A DNA stretch of 64,000 bases. It comes from Astropecten irregularis (lineage: Eukaryota > Echinodermata > Asteroidea > Paxillosida > Astropectinidae). The stretch is from the NCBI GenBank assembly GCA_963971285.1, contig OZ020258.1:930001-994000 (forward strand), in the 5' to 3' direction. The notes below the pieces were generated by a model that was not told the origin of the DNA, did not search any database, and saw only the letters and a program-made list of their open reading frames with translations. Below are positions 43,895 through 53,814 of this stretch, one piece after another (the first letter of the stretch is position 1; every line of letters starts with the position of its first letter). A program made the position numbers and the translations under genes.

Positions 43895-45571
43895 TCACAA
43901 AGTGTGAACTCTACAATGTTCAGTGAGGGTTTTTTTAACTGAAAATGCTTTCCCACAAGTCTCACAGGTAAACCGTTTCTTATGAGTGTGGACTATTTGA
44001 TGTCTATTCAAACTACCTCTGCATGTAAAAGCTTTACCACAAATATCACAGGTAAACGGTTTCTCGCCAGTGTGGACCAACTGATGTTTATTAAAATCAC
44101 CTCTGTGTGTAAAACCTTTACCGCAATTGTCACATTTAAACGGTTCCTCACCAGTGTGAACCAACTGATGCTTATTCAAATGACCCGTTTGTTTAAAACC
44201 TTTACCACAAATATCACAGGTAAACGGTTTCTCACCAGTGTGAACCAACTGATGTTTATTCAAATCACCTCTATGTTTAAAACCTTTGCCACAAACATCA
44301 CAGGTAAACGGTCTCTCACCAGTGTGGTCCAACTGATGTCTATACAAACTGTCTTTGTATGTAAAAGCTCTACCACAAATATCACAGATAAACGGTTTCT
44401 CATTGTTGTGGATTAACTGATGTCTATTCAAATGAGTGGTTTGTGTAAAACCTTTACCACAAATATCACAGGTAAACGGTTTCTCCCCAGTATGGACCCA
44501 CTGATGTCTATTCAAACAACCTCTATGTGTAAAACCTTTACCACAAATATCACAGGTAAACTGTTTCTCATTAGTGTGGCCCAACTGATGTTTATTCAAA
44601 TTACCTCTTTTTATAAAACCTTTACCACAAATATCACAGGTAAACTGTTTCTTACCAGTGTGGACCAACTGATGTCTATTCAAATTACTTCTGTGTGAAA
44701 AACTTTTACCACAAATATCACAGGTAAACGGTTTCTCATTGGTGTGGACCATATGATGTCTATTCAAATTACCTTGTATAGAAAAACGTTTACCACAAAT
44801 AACACAGGTAAACGGTTTCTCGCCAGTGTGGACCAACTGATGTCTATTCAAATGACTTGTTTGTGTAAAAGCTTTACCACAAATATCACAGGTAAACGGT
44901 TTCTCGCCAGTGTGGACCAACTGATGTCTATTCAAATAACCTCTATGTGTAAAACCTTTACCACAAATGTCGCAGGTAAACGGTTTCTTGCCAGTGTGGA
45001 CCAACTGATGTATATTCAAATTACCTCTGTGTGTAAAACCTTTACCGCAAATATCACAGGTAAACGGTTTCTCACCAGTGTGAACCAACTGTCGATGTCT
45101 ATTCAAATGACATGTTTGTTTAAAACCTTCACCACAAATATCACAGGTAAACGGTTTCTCACCAAAATGGACTAACTGATGTCTATTCAAATGACCTCCA
45201 TGTATAAAACCTTTATCACAAATGTCACAGGTAAACGGTTTCTCTCCACTATGGATTCTGTGATGGACTCTCAAATTATGCCTTCTTGAAAAAACTTTGC
45301 CACAAAAATCACAAGCAAATGGCCACTCAGCAGTGTGCACCATTTGATGTTGAGTTAAGGTGCTTTTACAGGAAACTGTTTTTCCACAAATCTCACAAGT
45401 GAATGGTTTGGATTTGCTGTCCACTCTTTGATGCTTCAGTTTCTTCACAGTGTGAATAGTCTGGTGATCCATCAAGCCACTCTTTTGAGGAAACACTTTG
45501 CCACAAAAGTCACCAATATATGGCTTCTCCTCGGTGTTCTTATACAGTCTCTTGCTATTACGTGTTGACAT
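43895..45571 (-). CDS. C2H2 zinc-finger protein, gene B of the tandem cluster (18 fingers)
   Basis: 558 codons from the conserved ATG at 45571 (MSTRNSKRLYKN) to the stop at 43895, ending HCRVHTL. The decayed first finger (YIGDFC) and the VKKLKHQRVDSKSKP segment are as in gene A. Eighteen intact fingers follow. Finger 2 (CDFCGKVFSRRHNLRVHHRIH) is of the same divergent type as finger 4 of gene C and finger 21 of gene D; finger 4 has one extra residue between its histidines (HRQLVH). No effector domain seen. The longer in-frame extension to 45748 passes through the probable acceptor at about 45631 and the hammerhead-like leader, so I do not take it as coding. The last coding bases abut a GAGTAC-type repeat that begins where gene A's foreign tail does, but here a stop comes at once. 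Confidence 0.9.
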   Translation of the reverse strand: MSTRNSKRLYKNTEEKPYIGDFCGKVFPQKSGLMDHQTIHTVKKLKHQRVDSKSKPFTCEICGKTVSCKSTLTQHQMVHTAEWPFACDFCGKVFSRRHNLRVHHRIHSGEKPFTCDICDKGFIHGGHLNRHQLVHFGEKPFTCDICGEGFKQTCHLNRHRQLVHTGEKPFTCDICGKGFTHRGNLNIHQLVHTGKKPFTCDICGKGFTHRGYLNRHQLVHTGEKPFTCDICGKAFTQTSHLNRHQLVHTGEKPFTCVICGKRFSIQGNLNRHHMVHTNEKPFTCDICGKSFSHRSNLNRHQLVHTGKKQFTCDICGKGFIKRGNLNKHQLGHTNEKQFTCDICGKGFTHRGCLNRHQWVHTGEKPFTCDICGKGFTQTTHLNRHQLIHNNEKPFICDICGRAFTYKDSLYRHQLDHTGERPFTCDVCGKGFKHRGDLNKHQLVHTGEKPFTCDICGKGFKQTGHLNKHQLVHTGEEPFKCDNCGKGFTHRGDFNKHQLVHTGEKPFTCDICGKAFTCRGSLNRHQIVHTHKKRFTCETCGKAFSVKKTLTEHCRVHTL

Positions 45572-45578
45572 TTTTTGA

Positions 45579-45630
45579 GTTAGGAGGACCTGATGTTTCG
45601 ATCCTAGCAGGATCTTCCTCGAAAGCTGAA
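45579..45630 (-). repeat. Hammerhead-like repeat forming the leader of ZNF gene B
   Basis: After the acceptor tcattcag the minus strand reads ctttcgaggaagatcctgct, then AGGATCGAAACATCAGG and tcctcctaactc, ending eight bases before the ATG. Confidence 0.6.
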
Positions 45631-45787
45631 TGACAAGAGGACAAGAATATGCAAGTAAAAATAGACTCCATAGACATACATTGGATGAGAGGATCAGAAC
45701 AAAGGTGGGGGTAGAGTGACCAGGGACAGGGAGGATAGGTGTAGGCAAGTTTGGTCAGGGGAAGGAGACAAAGGGGTTTGGACATGA

Positions 45788-46092
45788 TAAGGCCTTTTCA
45801 CACTGGAAACTTTTCAACCCCGTGCCAACCCCGAGATTGACTTCAACCCGGGTTGAAGTCAACCCTGCTCCGGGCCAGGGTTGAGATTTTTCTTCCCGGG
45901 TTGAAAAGTGCAGTGTGGCTTGAATCGGGTTGAGTTCGCCCCGTGTTGAAGGTGGGTTCGCGAGAGGCAAGTGTGAAACGACGCTAGGTTGAACGCGGGG
46001 TTGAAAATCAAATTTCAATCCAGGGCGGGAATGGAGTTTGCCCCGGGTTGAGTTCGCCCCGGGTTGAAAGCTTACAGTGTGAAAAGGCCTAT
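45788..46092. mobile_element. MITE with AGGCCTTTTCACACT ends and CCCGGGTTGAA repeats
   Basis: aaggccttttcacactg at the left mirrors cagtgtgaaaaggcct at the right, both next to ATA. The interior is built of ggttgaa / ttcaacc blocks, which keeps a long frame open by chance. Confidence 0.8.
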
Positions 46093-46259
46093 AGACAAGA
46101 TCAAATTGGTAGACATTAACAAAGGTGTGAAGATCATGATACAGGGGGCTGAGAGGAGCAGGGATGAAAACATTTTTGTCAGAGTCTCTTCTTAGTCCTA
46201 TCATGGAGGAAGGAAAAGACTTTTCCTTCCTCCATGGTCCTATATACTTGCATATCAAG

Positions 46260-46490
46260 TCATCACAATGCTATCCCCTCAAATAACTACCGGTAAACAT
46301 AAATGAAATAATTCAAACATTGCTTGCAACAAGGTTGATGAGCTTTTTCGCAGGCTTTCACACAGATAATAAGAGTTAATATGTCACTCATAATGCTGTA
46401 GTCATACTGGCCCAAATAAGATCGGAGAGTTTGTATGCTGGATATGTAGGATGTTTGAGGTGACACCATGACACCATGTTGAGACCTAGC
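46260..46490 (-). repeat. Duplicated ZNF intron block, unit B
   Basis: Homologous to 39050-39310, 52180-52400 and 60160-60400. A ccatggaggaagga hairpin lies just left of it (46203-46242). Confidence 0.7.
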
Positions 46491-47166
46491 TAGTGTATGT
46501 AGCTCTAGCTCTTAAAATCTGAATCTGAATGTACCGGTATACGATGCATGCAGGGTCCTACTGGGCATAAACGCATCTAGGGTGCCAGTAACTCAAAATT
46601 CAGGGGAGTCTGTTTCTCTATCCATTTTCATCAGGATATCGAGCACACAGTGTGGGCCACACACTGCCCCAAACGTTGAATTATCAGCACAAACTCAGTC
46701 TCAAAAGAGTCTAAAACATGGTGTCACAGCAAACATCTTGTAATAAGACTACACCTAACAATTAAACATCTGCTACATTTTGTGTCTTATTATACCATCT
46801 TCCTTGGATGACTGACAATAGCACTCCGCACTTGCGCTAAAAATAGCACACCGGATCTCAGGCAAATTACATTGCAACCATGCAAACGAATAGTATGTCC
46901 GCGTGCATGCATGGTGTACACAACGTGCGTGAGTCAATGTTTGTCTGACATCCGGGGACTCGTGTGACGTCATTAGTGCGGAGCGCTATTGCTGATTCAT
47001 TGTTGCTAACTTAAGGAAGACCGCTGTGCAATACCGTTGACACCATCATGGAATAACCATTCTGATGTGCACCCAGTCTACCATTCTTGAATTTGAAGTT
47101 TTAAAATCGAAATTAGGTGCTCCATAATTGCCTCAACTCCAAAGTTTCTGTGCACAGTGACATTTC

Positions 47167-47291
47167 GGGGTTACCTCAGTTTAGTACACTCAGGGTAGCT
47201 GGTACCCAGCTTCTACAGTAAACGAACATACCTAAATACGACTGGGTCTCGGTACCAGCTAACCCGAGAGTACTAAACTGAGGTAACGCCA
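47167..47291. mobile_element. 125 bp MITE inserted at the 5'UTR exon block of ZNF unit B
   Basis: The ends ggttacctcagtttagtac / gtactaaactgaggtaac are inverted. ACATTTC is duplicated at 47160-47166 and 47292-47298. Units A and D have the uninterrupted site (ctgtgaaatttctgctg). Eroded relatives are at 55943 and 62473. Confidence 0.75.
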
Positions 47292-47336
47292 ACATTTCTG
47301 CATGTTTTATCAAAGACTGATTTATAATTAGCCTAC

Positions 47337-47440
47337 TTGTTGAAAGTATCTTGCCTTTTGTTCTCACCTTTGCATTCTCCATTACATGAAGTCCATCTGA
47401 ATGTTGTCAAGGCTCTGTCATCTTTTCAAGACTGAGAAGT
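47337..47440 (-). other. Probable 5'UTR exon of ZNF gene B, altered donor
   Basis: Homologous to 39686-39785, but about 15 bases of extra sequence separate the exon end from the ancestral GTAAGT region and the apparent donor is GTAGGC. Splicing may be weakened. Confidence 0.4.
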
Positions 47441-47479
47441 AACTGGAATTAGGGCCTAAATAAAAAGAAATTGAAAAGA

Positions 47480-48065
47480 ATTCCACTAGTGACTGCCATA
47501 CCGTTGATCATACGTAAAAAGGTTACAACTTCCTCCAAGACTAGAGTTAACTTATTGGTTGCAAGTCATGATGAATTTCGGGGTAAGTGTCTTTTACGCC
47601 ACCCATATTATTTTCAGTATTTATTTAGCTTCTTCTGTTCCAAAATGAGATTCGTTACTTAAAGCAAATTTATTCATGGGTCCTGTAAACCCTAAAATGA
47701 ACTTATTTCGGCAATATTTCAGTGAAAACAAAACAGTTTCTTACCCAAATAAATACTGAAATTGTGAAAATAATAATTAATATGGGTGGCGTAAAAAACG
47801 CAGTATTTGCCAGAATTTCAATCTCAGGTGTAATTTTTATGGGGGTAGCATATCTGAAAAGTGAGATTTTCAGTGTTTTTTGACCTAAATAATTAGTAGG
47901 CCCCCTACTGCCCCCTGCATTTCGAATGCAGGGCCAGGCCGGTGCATGTAGCCATTTTTCTCATAACGCCCTCTGTCTGTCCCATAGGTTTGTGCACAAC
48001 ACAATTCACAAGCAAGCCAGAACTTAACTTAGGCACAACTCCCACAAGTGATAGCCGTCAGTGGA
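47480..48065. mobile_element. CCACTGA MITE copy, unit B, with a nested MITE (47591-47800)
   Basis: The outer element runs from aaagaattccactagtgact to ccgtcagtggaattcttcc. Nested inside is a second element with inverted ends tttacgccacccatatta / taatatgggtggcgtaaa. Confidence 0.7.
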
Positions 48066-48321
48066 ATTCTTCCCGAAGTTTGTATACTTTTAACTCTGTT
48101 ATTGAGCCAGGCTGAGACTATATAGGCCTCGGTCTAGTAGTATGAGTAGTTAGGAAACCTTAATTAGGCCTACCTGTCAATGTCATCATGCCTGTGCTTA
48201 TGTGCCATATCCTCCAAATCCAACAAAATTAATGTCAACGTACAGTACATGCACTCGACTCGTGCCGTACACGTACGCATTATGTAGTTACTCGATCAAG
48301 TGCACGCGACTTTTGTCAACG

Positions 48322-48334
48322 TAGGTGGCGCTGG
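48322..48334. promoter_or_regulatory. CTCF-like motif TAGGTGGCGCTGG upstream of ZNF gene B
   Basis: Fits the CTCF core YAGRKGGCRSY. The same word in the same context (ttttgtcaacntaggtggcgctg) is at 56271 upstream of gene C. Binding is not shown. Confidence 0.35.
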
Positions 48335-48429
48335 TACTAGAGACCCTTCAGAGCCGTAAACGGCTCTGAGACCCTTCAGAGCCGTCTCTATTTTTACGGC
48401 TCTGAGACCCTTTATTAAAGGGACTCAAA

Positions 48430-48770
48430 TTAAAGGTAATATCATATACTTTGGTTTTTGTCACAAAAATACAGATTTATGGGCAAAAATATCAAGGCAG
48501 TTACAGTAACAGTCATCTGTGAAAATTTCAGTCCCATACGGTGCCCACTTTTTGAGAAAACAGTGAAAACAGCCACAGCATTTCTTAAGTCTTTTCTCTT
48601 TTATTTTTGATCTTTTAAAAGATCAAAAAGATTTTCGGTCGTTGTTTTACTAATTTCTGGATAAACACACCATTTCAGGCGGAAATATTTTAACGGTATG
48701 TTTCTAAGTTCGACGTAATTTGTGAACATTTCTGTTTTAGTATCTTACCAAAGTATGATACTACCTTTAA
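48430..48770. mobile_element. MITE with TTAA-flanked ends, uninterrupted copy
   Basis: Ends ttaaaggtaatatcata / tatgatactacctttaa. Interior homologous to 34848-35400 without the hAT-like insertion. Confidence 0.8.
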
Positions 48771-49229
48771 AGTTTGTGGTTTCTCCATGGTCTTTTAATG
48801 GTAAATACATTAAATAATTAATAATCCAATAATAAAAAAGTATTAATACTTATATTACTTATTGTATAATTTGGTTTTGCATTTTCCAATAAATTATTAT
48901 TTCATCATTTATTTTTTATATTTATGCATCGTATTCAGTCGTCATCACTAATAATTTCTAAATCAACTTGAATGACAACGAAGTAACCATCCATGGGAAT
49001 AAGGTTAAAAGAGGTTATTTTGACAGTGGAAATTAATGTGGAAACTGGAATTGTAATTCAAACCTCTTCCCAACACACCACCTTCCTCAAACATTTTGTT
49101 GCACAGGTCTTAGCGAGTAGGGACTTAGACAAGTCAAGTGTTTCTATTTGTAAATACTAAACAGGTCTCTTGCATTATTCAGTTGTAGATAAATGTTTCA
49201 TTTGGCAAAAGTTATAACACAATTATGAT

Positions 49230-49510
49230 TGAAGAAAGTTCAGACAGACAGACATGTTTCTTCTAAAGAGTGAATCGGGTAATTTATTCACATATCCCCA
49301 ACAACTAAAATAAAATGCATTTTTATAATGCTTTCCAGTAATTTAATATGTCTGTTGACATTAATCACATAGATAACAATGTTTAATGATAATTACAACT
49401 GTCTGATGTGTCTCTAACAAGTATAAGGAAGTACAGTAAAAAAAAAAATGACAAAAACAAAACAAAAACCAAGTGGTAATTGAACAGATAGAGAAATGGA
49501 AGCCCTTATA
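49230..49510 (-). repeat. Duplicated 3' block of ZNF unit C
   Basis: Homologous to 42480-42760 and 56850-57110 and to the 210 bp repeat at 35.7-36.4 kb. Confidence 0.65.
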
Positions 49511-50099
49511 ATAGTACTACGTACAACCATACCGATTGGTGTGCCTCGTTTTTTATACAATGATATGACAATGAACAACTATATAAAAAAATAAAAAATT
49601 TCAGTAAAAAAAAAAAGTAAAAGTAAGGACAAAGTTAAGTTCACTTCAGGAACAATTCTTCATGAAATAAACTACATCTCAAGGAAGACTCAACAGAGGG
49701 AACATTTTTAATTTGCCCTTGAACCTTGAATTACAACCATGTCCAAATGTGCCCTGCCTTGGCTATGATGCATTCCACGCACATTGTCTAAATATAGGTT
49801 CTTGATTTGTCACAATTTTGAACTTTCATTTGTAACAGTTGTGGAAACTGCTCTTCTCTGCAGCTGTAGTTTAAAATAATTACTTATTTCTATAGGTACA
49901 TGTATTAATAACTAGTAGGCCTACTCTTCTTTAGTTATTTACCAGAATAAAAAGTTGGAAAAGTATACTAAGAAATCGAGCTCATAAAAACAAAACAAGG
50001 AGAAAGACATTATAACATATTCTCCAAAATACAAATTCTTTGTAATTCGAGTTACAATCGATAGTAGGGCTCCGGTAAATCGTCAAATTGACCTCTGAA

Positions 50100-50450
50100 T
50101 GGTTTCCTTCCAGCATAGACACACTGCATGACTTATCAAATGAGCTTTACAGGTGAACACTTTGCTACAAGTATCACAGATAAATGCCAGGCTTCTCTTC
50201 AACATGGAGTATATATCATGTTGAGTTCAGGTTGTGTTTAATACTGGAAAATGTTTGTGACATTTGCTGCAAGTAAACGGCCACTCCCAGGAGGTGATGT
50301 CTCATCAAAATTAATGAGCTCTGTGTCTGAAAGCTTTGCCACAAGTAAACGACTTCTCTCCAATGTAAATCATGTGATGACTTATCAAAGAATCATTATA
50401 TACAAACGCTTATCCACAAATCTGAGAGGTAAAATAGTTTGTCATGATCC
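50100..50450 (-). pseudogene. Degenerate zinc-finger remnants downstream of ZNF gene C
   Basis: The minus strand shows finger-like pieces with shifted frames (CDTCSKVFTCKAHLIS-like, and a CSKCHKHF-like piece near 50260). The same debris is at 57640-58035 below gene D, so it predates the C/D duplication. Confidence 0.5.
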
Positions 50451-50451
50451 A

Positions 50452-52077
50452 CTATGTATTACATTGTATTTGATGCTTTATTAAATAACAACTACGTACA
50501 AATGCTTTTCCACAAGTCTCACAGGTAAACGGTTTCTTATTAGTGTGGATCAACTTATGTGTATTCAAATCACGTCTTTGTGTAAAACCTTTACCACAAA
50601 TATCACAGGTAAACGGTTTCTCACCAGTGTGGACCAACTGATGTCTATTCAAATGACCTCTTAGTGTAAAACCTTTGCCACAAATATCACAGGTAAATGG
50701 TTTCTCATCAGTGTGGACCAACTGATGTCTATTCAAATTGTCTTCAAGTTCAAGGGTAAACAGTTTCTCATTAGTGTGGACCAACTGATGGTTATTCAAA
50801 TAACCTTGTCTAGTAAAACTTTTACCACAGATATCACAGGTAAACGGTTTCTCGCCAGTGTGGCCTAACTGATGTCTATTCAAATGACCTGTTTGTGTAA
50901 AACCTTTACCACAAACATCACAGGTAAACGGTTTCTCATTGGTGTGGACCAAGTGATGTCTATTCAAATGACCTGTTTGTTTAAAACCTTTACCACAAAT
51001 ATCACAGGTAAACGGTTTCTCGCCAGTGTGGACCAACTGATGTGTATTCAAATGACCTGTTTGTGTAAAACCTTTACCACAAATATCACAGGTAAACGGT
51101 TTCTCACCAGTGTGGACCAACTGATGTGTATTAAAATGACCTGTTTGTGTAAAACCTTTACCACAAATATCACAGGTAAACGGTTTCTCGCCAGTGTGGA
51201 CCAACTGATGTCTATTCAATTCACCTCTGTGTGTAAAGCTTTTACTACAAATATCACAGGTAAACGGTTTCACACCAGTGTGGACCGACTGATGTGTATT
51301 CAAATGACCTGTTTGTGTAAAACCTTTACTACAAATATCACAGGTAAACGGTTTCTCGCCAGTGTGGACCAACTGATGTTTATTCAAATCACCTCTGTGT
51401 GTAAAACCTTTACTACAAATATCACAGGTAAACGGTTTGTCACCAGTGTGGACTAACTGATGTCTATTCAAACCACCTCTGAATGTAAAATCTTTACCAC
51501 AAATATCACAGGCAAACGGTTTCTCACCAGTGTGGACCAATTGATGTCTATTCAAATCGCCCCTTTGTGTAAATGGTTTCTCTCCACTGTGGACTCTGTG
51601 ATGTACTCTCAAAGTATGCCTTCTTGAAAAAGCTTGGCCACAAAAATCGCAAGCAAATGGCCTCTTGGCAGTGTGGACCAACTGATGTCTTTTCAAATCA
51701 CCTCTTTGTGTAAAACCTTTGCCACAAATATCACAGGTAAACGGTTTCTCACCAGTGTGGACCATTTGATGTCTATTCAAATCACCTCTGTGTTTAAAAC
51801 CTTTACCACAAATATCACAGGTAACCAGTTTCTCACCAGTGTGGATGATTTGATGTTGAGTTAAGGTTCTTTTACAGGAAAGTGCTTTTCCACAAATCTT
51901 ACAAGTGAATGGTTTGGATTTGCTGTCCACTCTTTGATGCTTCAGTTTCTTCACAGTATGAATAGTCTGATGATCCATCAAGCCACTCTTTTGAGGAAAC
52001 GCTTTGCTACAAAAGTCACAAATATATGGCTTCTCCTCAGTGTTCTTACACAGTCTCTTGCTTCTACGTGTTGACAT
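50452..52077 (-). CDS. C2H2 zinc-finger protein, gene C of the tandem cluster (about 16 intact fingers)
   Basis: 541 codons from the shared start MSTRRSKRLCKN at 52077. Here the N-terminal finger is intact (YICDFC), unlike in A, B and D, so C keeps the ancestral form. The next three fingers, down to TQRGDLKRHQLVHT, match gene D almost exactly. Odd points: one finger has lost its Cys half (GEKPFTQRGDLNRHQLVH); another has no Cys (KLFTLELEDNLNRHQLVH); the last is C2HC-like (HQIQC) before the stop. Many fingers carry the identical helix QTGHLNT or QTGHLNR. An in-frame ATG at 52128 would add 17 residues (MEAGQIREANAGNNSDK), but the same region in gene D is out of frame, so I use the conserved start. 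No effector domain seen. Confidence 0.9.
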   Translation of the reverse strand: MSTRRSKRLCKNTEEKPYICDFCSKAFPQKSGLMDHQTIHTVKKLKHQRVDSKSKPFTCKICGKALSCKRTLTQHQIIHTGEKLVTCDICGKGFKHRGDLNRHQMVHTGEKPFTCDICGKGFTQRGDLKRHQLVHTAKRPFACDFCGQAFSRRHTLRVHHRVHSGEKPFTQRGDLNRHQLVHTGEKPFACDICGKDFTFRGGLNRHQLVHTGDKPFTCDICSKGFTHRGDLNKHQLVHTGEKPFTCDICSKGFTQTGHLNTHQSVHTGVKPFTCDICSKSFTHRGELNRHQLVHTGEKPFTCDICGKGFTQTGHFNTHQLVHTGEKPFTCDICGKGFTQTGHLNTHQLVHTGEKPFTCDICGKGFKQTGHLNRHHLVHTNEKPFTCDVCGKGFTQTGHLNRHQLGHTGEKPFTCDICGKSFTRQGYLNNHQLVHTNEKLFTLELEDNLNRHQLVHTDEKPFTCDICGKGFTLRGHLNRHQLVHTGEKPFTCDICGKGFTQRRDLNTHKLIHTNKKPFTCETCGKAFVRSCYLIKHQIQCNT

Positions 52078-52179
52078 TTTGTCAGAGTTGTTGCCAGCGT
52101 TTGCTTCTCTTATTTGCCCTGCTTCCATCTTTGAAGTCGCACTGATATCACCTCTTCTGTCATCTTAAGACCTTTTCAA

Positions 52180-52400
52180 GAAAACAAATAAACAAACAAA
52201 CAGATAAATGATTGCTTGCAACAAGGTTGATGAGCCATTTTGCAGTCTTTCACACAGATAATAAGAGTTAATATGTCACTCATAATGCTGTAGTCATACA
52301 TACTGCCCCAAATAAGATCGGAGGGTTTGTATGCTAGGTTCACAATGTAGGATGTTTGAGGTGACACCATGTACTCTGTTGAGACCTAGGTAGTACGGCT
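52180..52400 (-). repeat. Duplicated ZNF intron block, unit C
   Basis: Homologous to the blocks at 39050, 46260 and 60160. The probable acceptor for the finger exon (tttgttttcttgaaaag on the minus strand, about 52175) lies at its lower edge. Confidence 0.65.
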
Positions 52401-52545
52401 CTGAGAAGTACTGATAACTCAACGTTTCGGGTAGTGTTTTCTCTGTCCATTTTCAGGATATTGAGCACACAGTGTGGGCCACACACTGCCCCAAACGTTG
52501 AATAATTCCAGCACAAACTCGGTCTCAAAAGAGTTTATATAACAC

Positions 52546-52890
52546 CTTAGTAGATCCTTGTCATTTGATTGGAGGATTGTATGTCACGTGATATTTGATA
52601 AATAGACCAATTCATGGCTTACGTCACAACCGTTGAAATTTGTTCCATCCACCGTGCATTTTTGGTGCCATCCGATTTGTACCATTGCATGCCAGGGACT
52701 CTAATACGTGATTGGTCAAGCGGCGTTCCATTTATTTGTCACTGCGTGCGCGCGTACGCGTTGGTGTGCAACGCGCGTTACTGTAATAAGAGCAATATAG
52801 TTTGCCAAGATTTTAAGCTTTTTTGTCTCGCTAACTCTTAAAATGTTATCCTCCAATCAAAATCAAATGACAAAGATCTACTTAGATGAT
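52546..52890. mobile_element. MITE with AGTAGATC.TTGTCATTTGATT ends
   Basis: agtagatccttgtcatttga at the left is mirrored by tcaaatgacaaagatctact at the right, followed inwards by ggaggat / atcctcc. The interior includes cacgtgat and gcgcgtacgcg. Confidence 0.7.
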
Positions 52891-52914
52891 AAAACAAATA
52901 ATGAATGTTTCACA

Positions 52915-53045
52915 TTCGTAGAATGGAAAAAATAATTTCATTCGGTGACAGATGGACTGTTCCATTCCACTCGGCTTCGCCTCGTGAAATGGAACAGTCC
53001 ATCTGTCACCTCATGAAATAATTTTTACCATTCCACTCATAAACA
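52915..53045. repeat. Foldback element with ~50 bp arms
   Basis: gacagatggactgttccatt and its mirror aatggaacagtccatctgtc, extended outward by ataatttcat / atgaaataat and gaatgg / ccattc, enclose a cggcttcgcctcg loop. Confidence 0.75.
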
Positions 53046-53208
53046 TTCATTATTTGTATACTAATACATGATGTCAAAGCAAACATATTATGTAATGCTT
53101 ATATATGCTATTTCATGTGAATATCTGAACCTGTCAATTAAACATGGACTGACTACGTTTTGTGTCTTATTCTACGATCTTCCTTGGATGACTAACAATT
53201 GACTAATC

Positions 53209-53495
53209 GTATGGATTTCTATCGGAAAACATCGATTTTGATCGCACAGAAAGATCGTGAGCACATCTTTATTTCATCCTTGACATTCGTAGAAAAAAAT
53301 GGAGTGATTTTCAAACCGATCTGTGATGTCTTTGATGTCATTTGGGGATATTTTTGGCACAAGTACTGTGAAGTACAATTTTTTTCTGTGTACAACACAT
53401 TTAAGGCTATTGGTTTCTCTGGGGCGCTAGACCGACCATCAACCCCAAAATCTAAGAAAGGGAGTTCAGTGTCCCGGTTACTGGGTCCACAACAA
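53209..53495. repeat. Dispersed repeat shared with 61675-61940
   Basis: Both contain gatcgtgagcacatctttat-like, gtcatttggggacatttt, gcaagtaccgtgaagtac and gggcgctagaccgacc. Non-coding; class unknown. Confidence 0.6.
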
Positions 53496-53508
53496 CTCTT
53501 TAGTTTAG

Positions 53509-53800
53509 ATAGATAGATAGATAGATAGATAAAACTTTATTCAATTCCAAAATTGGAAAAATACATGCAGTTGTCAGTCTCTCGTTAAAAACATCAATAT
53601 TAAGAATAGTGAGACAATACACAGAAGACAGGGACAAAAGTTCAACAAAAAATACAACATTAAAAAATACATACTAAAATAAATCTAAGCATAGTTAAAA
53701 AAAAAACTTTAAGAAGATTGTAAAAGATCATACCCATAGATTCAAGATTAAAATATTGCCGGAATAAAAATGTTGTTAAAAACCTTATCGAATAAAAAGA
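53509..53800 (-). mobile_element. LINE 3' tail with GATA microsatellite
   Basis: On the minus strand an AT-rich stretch ends with tgaataaagttttatctatc and (TATC)n, a typical 3' end of an animal LINE. No ORF is preserved. The (GATA)n run is at about 53509-53532. Confidence 0.5.
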
Positions 53801-53814
53801 TCATTGTGCAATAT

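Noticed and set aside
45755-46258. 167 aa minus-strand frame
   Set aside because: Runs through a MITE made of CCCGGGTTGAA repeats; no domain and no splice support.
52078-52128. 17-residue N-terminal extension of ZNF gene C (MEAGQIREANAGNNSDK)
   Set aside because: The same DNA in gene D is frameshifted and stops, so the shared MST start is preferred. The longer form of C remains possible.
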